Source: SpSt-398 sp041752235
Lineage (GTDB): Bacteria > Bacteroidota > Bacteroidia > Chitinophagales > Chitinophagaceae
Assembly (NCBI GenBank): GCA_041752235.1
Contig: JBGSHM010000001.1
Location: forward strand, 62,001 to 126,000
Length of the DNA: 64,000 nucleotides
Reading direction: 5' to 3'
Shown: positions 8,066 through 14,395 of the stretch, in pieces
Layout of the letters: every line of letters starts with the position of its first letter
Numbering within the stretch: position 1 is the first letter of the stretch
Translations under genes and position numbers: made by a program
Notes under the pieces: model-generated
What the model saw: the letters and a program-made list of their open reading frames with translations, nothing else
Told to the model about the DNA's origin: nothing
Database searches by the model: none

Positions 8066-8305
8066 TTTTACCGCCAAGACACGATGGCGCAGCTGTGCGA
8101 GACCTCTGGTCTCGCACTTTTAGAAAGCCGCCTCTGGCGGCAGTAACAATTTAATATATAGAAAAGGAAAGGTTGTTATTCGAGTCGCCAGAGGCGACAA
8201 GATAACCGTGCGAGACCAGAGGTCTCGCACAGCAGAGGTCTCGCACAGCTGCTTCCTGGCGTTACATCGCGGCATTGCGGCCGAAGCCTCGGCCCTTGCG
8301 GTAAA
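8066..8305. repeat. Family-1 inverted repeat interrupted by a family-3 element
   Basis: The outer arms TTTACCGCCAAGACACGATG (left) and CCTTGCGGTAAAA (right) belong to family 1. The copy is split by the nested palindrome at 8095-8230, with AGCTGTGCGAG at one junction and CTCGCACAGCT at the other. The nesting shows that the family-3 unit arrived after the family-1 unit. Confidence 0.65.
8095..8230. repeat. Family-3 nested palindrome element, copy A
   Basis: The ends are palindromes GTGCGAGACC-TCT-GGTCTCGCAC (8095-8117) and GTGCGAGACC-AGA-GGTCTCGCAC (8208-8230). Inside are the hairpins CCGCC-TCT-GGCGG and GTCGCC-AGA-GGCGAC around an AT-rich centre. Copies B and C at 12215 and 56630 share the same order and nearly the same sequence. 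An extra partial AGAGGTCTCGCAC follows copy A. No ORF lies inside. Confidence 0.8.
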
Positions 8306-8384
8306 AAAAACCGTATTTCCTGAATCGTAGATCTACGAAACCAACGCTCAAAAAATCCTATTCAAATGAAGCGGTTTTGCTCTA

Positions 8385-8413
8385 TTGCAAAAGAAATGTG
8401 AAAGCTACATTTG
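8385..8413 (+). promoter_or_regulatory. Promoter of an orphan transcription unit
   Basis: TTG (8385-8387), an 18-bp spacer and TACATTTG (8406-8413) form a good Bacteroidota promoter. It points into a region with no plus-strand gene but with a plus-oriented terminator at 8654-8693. Confidence 0.4.
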
Positions 8414-8418
8414 TTCCA

Positions 8419-8693
8419 GAAGTTGATTGGTCGGCAGAGGTAACATCCAATATCCAAATCCGAAAAGTCCAAAGTTCTTATCCAATATCCAATTAAAACC
8501 AACCCGTAAAATCCGTATCAATCAACTTTCTTTTTAAGTCTTTTAGTTTTAGTTTCTATACAGTCCCGTTAGTTCTTTATCCTTGTGAAAAACCGTTTAG
8601 GAAATCCGTCCTGAAAAACATCTAGGTTAATGTGTACTGATTCCTAAAAAATTGAGACCCGTCGGATTAGAGCCCCGGCGGGTTTCTTCTTTT
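8419..8693 (+). ncRNA. Candidate non-coding RNA (about 275 nt)
   Basis: The unit runs from a promoter at 8385-8413 to a terminator at 8654-8693 in a 777-bp gap between the SDR and lptC genes. No credible ORF exists in it (longest seen is about 32 codons without family features). Local structure includes a 7-bp hairpin UUUAGGA/UCCUGAA near 8595-8615. It does not resemble tmRNA, RNase P RNA or SRP RNA in the motifs that can be recognised by eye. A decayed gene with its terminator left behind is the main alternative. Confidence 0.35.
8654..8693 (+). terminator. Rho-independent terminator, plus strand
   Basis: A 12-bp stem, GAGACCCGTCGG with CCGGCGGGTTTC, has a 9-nt loop, an A-rich 5' flank and a TTCTTTT tail. 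The two non-Watson-Crick positions are G-U pairs in plus-strand RNA but A-C mismatches in minus-strand RNA, so the hairpin is built for plus-strand transcripts. Confidence 0.7.
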
Positions 8694-8713
8694 ATAGACT
8701 TCCTTGTAGAGAA

Positions 8714-8793
8714 TTTTACCGCAAAGGCGCAATGGCGCAAAGGAGCGCTAAGATTCCTGGCGCTACATCGCGTCATAGCGCCTTGGCGGTGAA
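8714..8793. repeat. Family-1 inverted repeat
   Basis: TTTTACCGCAAAGGCGCAATG is mirrored by GCGTCATAGCGCCTTGGCGGTGAA. It directly follows the lptC stop codon on the minus strand. Confidence 0.75.
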
Positions 8794-8797
8794 CAAA

Positions 8798-9343
8798 CTA
8801 CTGCCCCGGAAATACCCCTCTCGGGTTTTTGAATGTGATCCGTTTCAGATCTTGTGAAGCTTCAAATCCACCCGTCCCTTTCAGGTGCGTGCCATTTCTG
8901 GAGTCAAGCCGCCAGGTGGTATCATTATAAAACAAGGCTTTGGATTGATCCCACCACATTTCAGGGCAATGTAAGGTATCTCCTTCCACATTGAACACGA
9001 CAACGCTATCACGCAGATAGATGCGGTTGTACGTTTCAATGTACTTCCCATAAAGGGCGTTTAGCTGGGTTTCGATCCGGGTGCTGTCATCATAAAAATC
9101 CACGTGAAGGGAGTCGGGGAACTCGGAGTAAATAGTATCGGCCTGGTAGCGATAAAGCAGGGGAGCCACCAGTTTGGCTTTCATCACGCCTTTCTGGCTC
9201 AGGTAACTGGTAATGTCTTTTCCCTCTTCCACCATCACCACCTTTCCGGTGAGATCGGCTATCTGCTTTTCATCATTTTCGCAGGAAACCAGGAAAAAAA
9301 CAGCCAACCCCAGGGCCCAAATTCGATGGCTGACCCGGGTCAT
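8798..9343 (-). CDS. lptC: LPS export ABC transporter periplasmic protein LptC
   Basis: This 181-residue protein has a short N-terminal hydrophobic segment ending in the lipobox-like FLVSC (Cys21), followed by a beta-jellyroll domain: ITSYLSQKGVMKAKLVAPLLYRY, FPDSLHVDFYDDSTRIETQLNALYGKYI and RDSVVVFNVEGDTLHCPEMWWDQ. LptC links the inner-membrane LptBFG complex to LptA in lipopolysaccharide transport. Bacteroidota members are commonly lipoproteins, as here. It is the last gene of the run LON protein, coaX, barrel, lptC, 6 bp after the barrel gene. Confidence 0.85.
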   Translation of the reverse strand: MTRVSHRIWALGLAVFFLVSCENDEKQIADLTGKVVMVEEGKDITSYLSQKGVMKAKLVAPLLYRYQADTIYSEFPDSLHVDFYDDSTRIETQLNALYGKYIETYNRIYLRDSVVVFNVEGDTLHCPEMWWDQSKALFYNDTTWRLDSRNGTHLKGTGGFEASQDLKRITFKNPRGVFPGQ

Positions 9344-9349
9344 ACTTGA

Positions 9350-10714
9350 TTAGTTATATTTTCTTTTGGTAAACCAGTTATCACTCAGGGAGAAACCGGC
9401 GGAAAGGCGGAACAGGTTTTCCTTTAACAGGTTATCGTTGTTACCGCGCTTGATGTATTCAAAAGACAGGTTGACCACCGTAAATTGAGTGCGGTACCGG
9501 CTCGAAGGGTCTTTTAACCCCAGCACCGGCAAACTGATACCACCCGAAATACCAAATACAGGAAGTTTGCCCCCTACCAGGATATTATCATTGCCCACAA
9601 ACATACCGGCGCGGTAAGAAACATTCTTCCAATAGGAACGGTTGGGGTAAATAGGAGGTAAAATCTGTGCCCCGATGCGAAACTCTTTACTGTCCTGCAC
9701 CAGATCGGACGTATTGTAAAAACGGTAATCGCTCCATTTGGTCATTACATAATCTACTCCAAACTGGAACCCGCCATCTTCAGGCGTAGGAGAAACTTCA
9801 TAAATAAAGCCTGCTCCAACAGTGCCGGGGTAGGTTATTTTACCTTTTACATCGTTTTCGGAATACACGCTATCGATCTTCAGGTATCCACTGGTGAGGT
9901 CACGCGTAAATGTTTCCCGGAAAAAATCTTTGTTGGCATTCAGGTTCCTTTTCAAATTACCATAGGCACCCAGCCGGAGCACTGTTTTCTCTGCCTTGGT
10001 TTTCGCATGTCTGGACAGAATGATCTTTTGCTGAAGACCTCCACTCAGGAAGATCCCTCCAAAAGAGGCCTTTGTTTGAAAATTTCCCCGGGCATAGGTC
10101 ACGGTATCATTGATCAGGGTCCTTTCAGAAGAATAATCTTTTTTCCCAAATAAATAGCCCAGGTTGGCACCAACACTAAAGTTTTTAATGGCAAAACCGG
10201 TCCCAAAAGTGGCCTGGTAAGCACCGCCTTCACCCCGGTATTGGGTAACGGCACTGTCCACCGCCAGTCTCTCTTGTGTTTGCAGGCGGTAACCGATCTT
10301 GGACATAGGTCTTAACCCAAAAGCCATACCCCAGTTCTTGCTCAGGGGAATACCCAATTGGAGATAAGAAAAATAAGTATTGGGGGACGTGAATTTATCG
10401 GGTCTGTTTGCTTCGCGCAGGGTACGGTTATCAAAATTGATACCGGCATCCAGCACCACACGACCTGAAATGGTTTCACCGGTTTCCAGGATCTTGTTGG
10501 TGCGGAAGGCAGAATAAGAGGCAGGGTTGAGAAAATTCACGTATAAGAGGTCTGAATAGGCGGCAGAAACACCCCCCATACCCCGATTGAGAATATTACT
10601 CTGAGGGGAAGCATCACCCAGTCCATAGCGCGAATAGGGCGAATTATCCTGGGCAGATAGGGTGGGGAAAAAACAGGCTCCAAACGGTAATAGAACAGCA
10701 ATCCTCCTAAGCAT
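9350..10714 (-). CDS. Outer-membrane beta-barrel protein
   Basis: This protein of about 454 residues has a signal peptide ending in LSAQ and then NSPYSRYGLGD, a start typical of a conserved Bacteroidota barrel family. GMGGVSAAYSD and LNPASYSAF recall the FadL-like N-terminus. Many alternating strands follow to an aromatic C-terminal end. The ATG at 10714 is preferred over the one at 10735, because it overlaps the coaX stop by only 8 bp (translational coupling) and places the signal peptide at residue 1. Position between coaX and lptC suggests an envelope role, but the exact function is unknown. Confidence 0.75.
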   Translation of the reverse strand: MLRRIAVLLPFGACFFPTLSAQDNSPYSRYGLGDASPQSNILNRGMGGVSAAYSDLLYVNFLNPASYSAFRTNKILETGETISGRVVLDAGINFDNRTLREANRPDKFTSPNTYFSYLQLGIPLSKNWGMAFGLRPMSKIGYRLQTQERLAVDSAVTQYRGEGGAYQATFGTGFAIKNFSVGANLGYLFGKKDYSSERTLINDTVTYARGNFQTKASFGGIFLSGGLQQKIILSRHAKTKAEKTVLRLGAYGNLKRNLNANKDFFRETFTRDLTSGYLKIDSVYSENDVKGKITYPGTVGAGFIYEVSPTPEDGGFQFGVDYVMTKWSDYRFYNTSDLVQDSKEFRIGAQILPPIYPNRSYWKNVSYRAGMFVGNDNILVGGKLPVFGISGGISLPVLGLKDPSSRYRTQFTVVNLSFEYIKRGNNDNLLKENLFRLSAGFSLSDNWFTKRKYN

Positions 10715-11435
10715 TGTTAACTTCACTAAGCGCATACAGACCTTTAAAGATTAAATCAGCGTCGGCAAATATCTTACTTTTCAGATGGGAAGCCAAAAAC
10801 GGTATATCCCCCCCGGTTAAAAGCACGTTAAAGTTGCTGAATTTTTCGCCATAACTCTCTGTAAATCCGTTTATTTCCATCGCCATGGCCATTACCACAC
10901 CAGTCAAAATATTCGTGCGGGTATCGTAGCCTACCAGGGGTACATTCCAGTCAGCCTTCTCCAGCGGCAGTTTGGCGGTATAATAGTTCAGTGCCTTGAG
11001 GCGCATTTCCATGCCTGGGGAAATGGCCCCGCCAATGAATTCCCGGTTCTTATTAATGAAATTATAGGTGATGCAGGTACCCAGACCGATCACCAGGTTG
11101 TGCCGCCCCGAATAAAAGTGAACCGCCGCCGCTGCCAGGGCCAGCCGGTCGGCACCAATGGTCTCAGGTTTTCCCACCGGGGTGGTAAAAGGTAGTCTCG
11201 ACAAATGGTTCAGCCGGTGAAACCGGGTGCGACTGGCAAGCAAGGTTTCTATTTCAGGATTATGGTTGATAACGGAGGAAAGAATAGCCTTGGATGGATT
11301 GTATTTGTCAAGTAACGCGTTGATCAATTCCGGGCCGTCATTGTCCATGACCACCACTTCCTTTAGCATGTCTTCATGAAAGACACCCACCTTCATTCGT
11401 GTATTTCCAAAATCAAAACAAAGCGTTATTGCCAT
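10707..11435 (-). CDS. coaX: Type III pantothenate kinase
   Basis: This 242-residue enzyme phosphorylates pantothenate in the first step of coenzyme A synthesis. Motifs seen are the phosphate-binding DFGNTRMKVG at residues 7-16, the pantothenate-site GADRLALAAAA, GLGTCITYNF and GGAISPGMEMRLKAL, then LTGGD near the C-terminus. In the third motif many relatives have Asp before GT; here a Gly stands there, which is worth comparing with close relatives. The start lies at the inner edge of a family-2 hairpin. The stop overlaps the next gene. Confidence 0.9.
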   Translation of the reverse strand: MAITLCFDFGNTRMKVGVFHEDMLKEVVVMDNDGPELINALLDKYNPSKAILSSVINHNPEIETLLASRTRFHRLNHLSRLPFTTPVGKPETIGADRLALAAAAVHFYSGRHNLVIGLGTCITYNFINKNREFIGGAISPGMEMRLKALNYYTAKLPLEKADWNVPLVGYDTRTNILTGVVMAMAMEINGFTESYGEKFSNFNVLLTGGDIPFLASHLKSKIFADADLIFKGLYALSEVNNA

Positions 11436-11449
11436 ACAGCTTATTTAGG

Positions 11450-11496
11450 TTTCTCGCAGCGTTCGCACCGTTAAACGCCGCGGGCGCTGCGAGAAA
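11450..11496. repeat. Family-2 hairpin
   Basis: A perfect 12-bp stem, TTTCTCGCAGCG with CGCTGCGAGAAA, encloses a 23-nt GC-rich loop. It lies in the 65-bp gap between the LON-domain gene and coaX. Confidence 0.8.
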
Positions 11497-11500
11497 CTGA

Positions 11501-12142
11501 TCATATATCAAACTGAAACCCACTCAGGTTTTTAAAATGCCCATTCATTCGGATTTTCTCCTTCAAATTCTCCATCTCCGCCACCATCGGTATCACTTTG
11601 GCCAAATGCCGTTTGAGGTACTCCTGTCGGTGCAACTCATCTGTCAAATTCAATATTTCATATTCCTCTTTCAACGAAAGTCCAATATGATGCGCTACAT
11701 CGTAGGTCTTCAACTCTTCATCTGATTTGGGGAAATCCTTGTTCACATTCAGCAAGCGATGCAATTCGCGAATGCCCACCATTACCTTCCGCATCAGATC
11801 GATATTCCCCTGATCACTATTGTCGGGATAATTGACAATGGCGCCACTGTACAATTTTTCGGGTACTGACTTGATCACTTCCAAAATGCGAAACACCTGA
11901 ATCCCGCGGGTCTTAATATCCATCTCCCCATTATCATAGGCCTTTGTCAATTCCGTGATCTCCACCAGGGTGCCATAGTCCTGCATATGATTGTCCACCA
12001 CAGCCGGAATACCAAATGGTTTCTTTTGTTCAAAACATTCACTGATAAGCTGTTTATACCGCGGCTCAAAAATGTGCAGGTTCAGCGGCTCGCCCGGATA
12101 TACTACAAGGCCAAGGGGGAATATGGGGATGAAGTTGGTCAT
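11501..12142 (-). CDS. LON peptidase substrate-binding domain protein
   Basis: This 213-residue protein consists of a Lon N-terminal (substrate-binding) domain without the AAA+ or protease parts: FIPIFPLGLVVYPGEPLNLHIFEPRYKQLISEC, FGIPAVVDNHMQDYGTLVEI and MDIKTRGIQVFRILE. Such stand-alone domains are of unknown function and may act as substrate adaptors (inference). The frame stays open upstream to 12361, but those 73 residues are encoded by repeat DNA. The ATG at 12142, directly behind a TAATTTCG near-consensus -7 element (12151-12158), is the real start. Confidence 0.85.
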   Translation of the reverse strand: MTNFIPIFPLGLVVYPGEPLNLHIFEPRYKQLISECFEQKKPFGIPAVVDNHMQDYGTLVEITELTKAYDNGEMDIKTRGIQVFRILEVIKSVPEKLYSGAIVNYPDNSDQGNIDLMRKVMVGIRELHRLLNVNKDFPKSDEELKTYDVAHHIGLSLKEEYEILNLTDELHRQEYLKRHLAKVIPMVAEMENLKEKIRMNGHFKNLSGFQFDI

Positions 12143-12172
12143 GCGAAAAGCGAAATTACGAAAGTCGGGAGA

Positions 12173-12207
12173 GATGGATGTTGGATGACGGATGTTGGAT
12201 GACAGAG
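12173..12207. repeat. TTGGATG tandem (family 4) beside copy B
   Basis: GATGGATGTTGGATGACG is followed by GATGTTGGATGACAG. The same type of tandem flanks copy C at 56572 and makes up the repeat at 51698. Confidence 0.55.
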
Positions 12208-12214
12208 GCTTGCT

Positions 12215-12349
12215 GTGCGAGACCACTGGTGTCGCACTTCCAGAAAGCCGCCTCTGGCGGCGGTTATAGTTTATAAGAAAAAAAGAAAAAGTTGTAATTC
12301 GAGTCGCCAGAGGCGACGGGAGATCCGTGCGAGACCAGAGGTCTCGCAC
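12215..12349. repeat. Family-3 nested palindrome element, copy B
   Basis: The left palindrome at 12215-12237 is imperfect (ACTGGTGTCGCAC half), while the right one at 12327-12349 is perfect. The inner hairpins CCGCC-TCT-GGCGG and GTCGCC-AGA-GGCGAC are kept. Outside are GCTTGCT at the left and AGCAAGC at the right, which extend the inverted symmetry and are similar in copy C. Confidence 0.85.
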
Positions 12350-12357
12350 AGCAAGCG

Positions 12358-12443
12358 TCATTCACCATTCACCATTCACCATTCACTATTCACTATTCAC
12401 CATTCACGTCTCACGCCTCACCCCTCACGCCTCGCGCCCCTCA
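12358..12443. repeat. TTCACCA / TCACGCC tandem
   Basis: Seven-base units CATTCAC(C/T) repeat about seven times, then pass into CTCACGCCTCAC units. Short pieces of the same kind occur at about 38971-38993 and 50890-50905. Too short and unspaced for CRISPR. Confidence 0.6.
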
Positions 12444-12564
12444 ATCCACAGCTTATCCACTCTAATTCACACGCTATTCACCTACTAAATCGATTCCCAC
12501 TTTACCCCATCGTGTATAACCCTTACTGGTAGAGGCTTTCACCCCATTTACCCCCTGTGGAAAA
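12441..12564. promoter_or_regulatory. DnaA-box-like motifs and TGGGN pairs upstream of the dcw cluster
   Basis: AATCCACA (12443-12450) and TTATCCACT (12453-12461) lie on the plus strand and TTTTCCACA on the minus strand (12556-12564). Each is one or two changes from the DnaA box TTATCCACA. In the same stretch the minus strand shows TGGGG-TAAAG-TGGGA (12495-12509) and AGGGG-GTAAA-TGGGG (12542-12556), which have the 10-base spacing of MraZ boxes. An AT-rich run follows. These are by-eye matches only. Confidence 0.3.
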
Positions 12565-12580
12565 AATAAAAAGATGAAAA

Positions 12581-12618
12581 TTTGATTTATGAGTGGGAAA
12601 AAGTGTTATTTTGTGTCA
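12581..12618 (+). promoter_or_regulatory. dcw promoter and possible MraZ operator
   Basis: TTTG (12581-12584), a 21-bp spacer and TTATTTTG (12606-12613) approximate the Bacteroidota promoter, about 36 bases before the mraZ ATG. Overlapping it are TGGGA (12594), TGTTA (12604) and TGTCA (12614), three units at exact 10-base spacing. That matches the layout of MraZ boxes (TGGGN repeated with 5-base spacers), although only the first unit fits the E. coli sequence. Confidence 0.4.
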
Positions 12619-12649
12619 ATCTAATAAAAATTGATACAAATTACTGATA

Positions 12650-13111
12650 ATGATAGGTTTTCTCGGCGAATTCGAGGCCACTTTGGACACAAAGGGGCGC
12701 TTTCTTCTGCCGGCGGGCTTTAAGAAGCAACTGCCGGAGGGGGCCGAGGATCGGTTTGTGATCAACAGAGGATTTGAAAGATGTTTGAGTTTGTACCCTA
12801 TTCCCAACTGGGAGCCGCTCTTTACAGAGATCAGCAATATCGACGAGTTCGATGAGGAGGCCCGCCGGTTCCGGCGCTACTTCCTGAACGGAGCCACCTA
12901 CGTGGAGCCGGATACCGCCGGGCGCCTGCTGATACCCGGCAACCTGAAGGAATATGCCAGCCTGGATAAGAATATCGTCCTGGTGTCGGCCGTAAAAAAG
13001 ATAGAAATCTGGGATAGTAATAAGTACCACCAGCTCTTTGATTCATTATCTGCGGAAGATTACAGTAACCTGGCGAAGAAGGTGATGGGAAAACCCAAAC
13101 CGGGAGCCTGA
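12650..13111 (+). CDS. mraZ: Division/cell-wall cluster transcriptional repressor MraZ
   Basis: This 153-residue protein has two tandem SpoVT/AbrB-like swapped-hairpin domains, each with the DxxxR signature: DTKGR at residues 13-17 and DTAGR at 88-92. MraZ forms a ring and binds direct repeats in its own promoter, controlling the dcw operon. It is the first gene of the cluster, 7 bp before rsmH. Possible operator repeats lie over the promoter. Confidence 0.95.
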   Translation: MIGFLGEFEATLDTKGRFLLPAGFKKQLPEGAEDRFVINRGFERCLSLYPIPNWEPLFTEISNIDEFDEEARRFRRYFLNGATYVEPDTAGRLLIPGNLKEYASLDKNIVLVSAVKKIEIWDSNKYHQLFDSLSAEDYSNLAKKVMGKPKPGA

Positions 13112-13118
13112 TCAAACT

Positions 13119-14042
13119 ATGAAGGAGGGGAACCATATTGACCAACCCTATCATGTGCCGGTCCTGCTCCGGGAAACGATTGATGCCCTAAAAATTCACC
13201 CGGACGGAATCTATGTCGATTGCACCTTTGGCGGTGGCGGTCATTCCCGTTACCTGCTGGAGCAATTGGGGCCTGGCGGCAAACTGCTGGTATTTGACCA
13301 GGATGAAGCCGCCCGGAAAAATTGCCCCGATGACGACCGGATGATCTTTATCCCTCACAATTTTCGCCACCTCCGCCGCTTTTTAAAATTACATGGTATA
13401 TCCAGTGTGGATGGGATCATGGCCGACCTGGGGGTAAGCAGCCACCAGTTTGATGAAGCCACCCGGGGTTTTTCTACCCGGTTTGAAGGTGACCTGGATA
13501 TGCGAATGGATCAGCGGCAGGAGCTTTCAGCGTTTACTGTTGTCAACACCTATTCGGAACAACAACTACACAAGTTGTTTGAACAATACGGAGAAGTGAC
13601 CAATTCCCGAACACTGGCCAAAACAATCGTCAGCCTCCGTGGAGTCAGCTCACTCCGTACCACCGAAGGATTTAAAACAGCTCTCCGCGGAGTGGTAAAA
13701 GGAAATCCCAATAAATATTTCGCTCAGGTATTCCAGGCGCTGCGTATCGAGGTCAATGACGAATTAGGAGCGCTTCGTGAATTACTGGAACAGATACCAG
13801 ACCTGCTCAAACCCGGAGGACGGGTTGCCATCATCACATTCCACTCATTAGAGGATCGTTTGGTCAAAAACTTTTTCCGCCAGGGAACCTGGGAAGAGGC
13901 GGAAGAGAATCCTTTTACTATGCAAACCAGGGTGAACACACTAAAGGTCATTACCAAAAAACCCATCGTGGCCGCACCCGACGAAATCAAGAAAAACTCA
14001 CGCTCCCGAAGCGCCAAGCTCCGGGTAGCCGAAAAAATATAA
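13119..14042 (+). CDS. rsmH: 16S rRNA (cytosine(1402)-N4)-methyltransferase
   Basis: This 307-residue methyltransferase has the SAM-binding motif VDCTFGGGGHSRYLL at residues 33-47, DGIMADLGVSSHQFDEATRGFS with the family-specific catalytic region, and the C-terminal GGRVAIITFHSLEDRLVKNFF. It methylates C1402 of 16S rRNA at the ribosomal P site. It is found as second gene of dcw clusters in most bacteria. Its stop (14040-14042) directly precedes the ftsL ATG. Confidence 0.96.
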   Translation: MKEGNHIDQPYHVPVLLRETIDALKIHPDGIYVDCTFGGGGHSRYLLEQLGPGGKLLVFDQDEAARKNCPDDDRMIFIPHNFRHLRRFLKLHGISSVDGIMADLGVSSHQFDEATRGFSTRFEGDLDMRMDQRQELSAFTVVNTYSEQQLHKLFEQYGEVTNSRTLAKTIVSLRGVSSLRTTEGFKTALRGVVKGNPNKYFAQVFQALRIEVNDELGALRELLEQIPDLLKPGGRVAIITFHSLEDRLVKNFFRQGTWEEAEENPFTMQTRVNTLKVITKKPIVAAPDEIKKNSRSRSAKLRVAEKI

Positions 14043-14375
14043 ATGGCAGACAATAATACCATCACGGAAAAAGAACAAAAGCCAGATTGGAAAAGATGGC
14101 TGAACTATCCGTCACTGGTCAAACAACTGCCCTTCTTTCTTTTTCTGACGTTGCTGGCGGTTATCTATATCTATAACGGACACCATGCAGATAAGACGAT
14201 CCGCAAGATCAGCCAAACCGCAAGGGAAGTAAAAGAACTACAGTACGAGTACAAAAATGTGAAGGCCGAAGTGATGTTTCTCAGTAAACGAAGTGAACTG
14301 GTAAAAGCAGCGGAGAAACTGGGATTGAAAGAAGGGGATAACGCCCCGGCTGTACTCGATGACCTGGCCAACTAA
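14043..14375 (+). CDS. ftsL: FtsL-like cell division protein
   Basis: This 110-residue bitopic protein has a cytoplasmic N-terminus of about 29 residues, one membrane segment at about 30-45 (FFLFLTLLAVIYIY) and a periplasmic coiled-coil region (KISQTAREVKELQYEYKNVKAEVMFLSKRSELVKAAEKLGL). The coiled coil and the position between rsmH and ftsI identify it as FtsL, which joins FtsB and FtsQ in the divisome. Sequence similarity in this family is low, so the call rests mostly on topology and place. Confidence 0.8.
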   Translation: MADNNTITEKEQKPDWKRWLNYPSLVKQLPFFLFLTLLAVIYIYNGHHADKTIRKISQTAREVKELQYEYKNVKAEVMFLSKRSELVKAAEKLGLKEGDNAPAVLDDLAN

Positions 14376-14395
14376 AGGCCCCACAAAATGACCAT

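Noticed and set aside
8398..8496. 32-codon GTG-start ORF in the orphan transcription unit
   Set aside because: No family features, no conserved start context, and the -7 element of the predicted promoter lies inside it.
12142..12361. N-terminal extension of the LON-domain protein
   Set aside because: The 73 extra codons are read through the family-3 palindrome and TTGGATG tandem; the domain starts at the ATG at 12142.
12358..12443. Possible CRISPR array (TTCACC tandem)
   Set aside because: Units are 7 bases long, with no spacers and no cas gene nearby; it is a simple tandem repeat.
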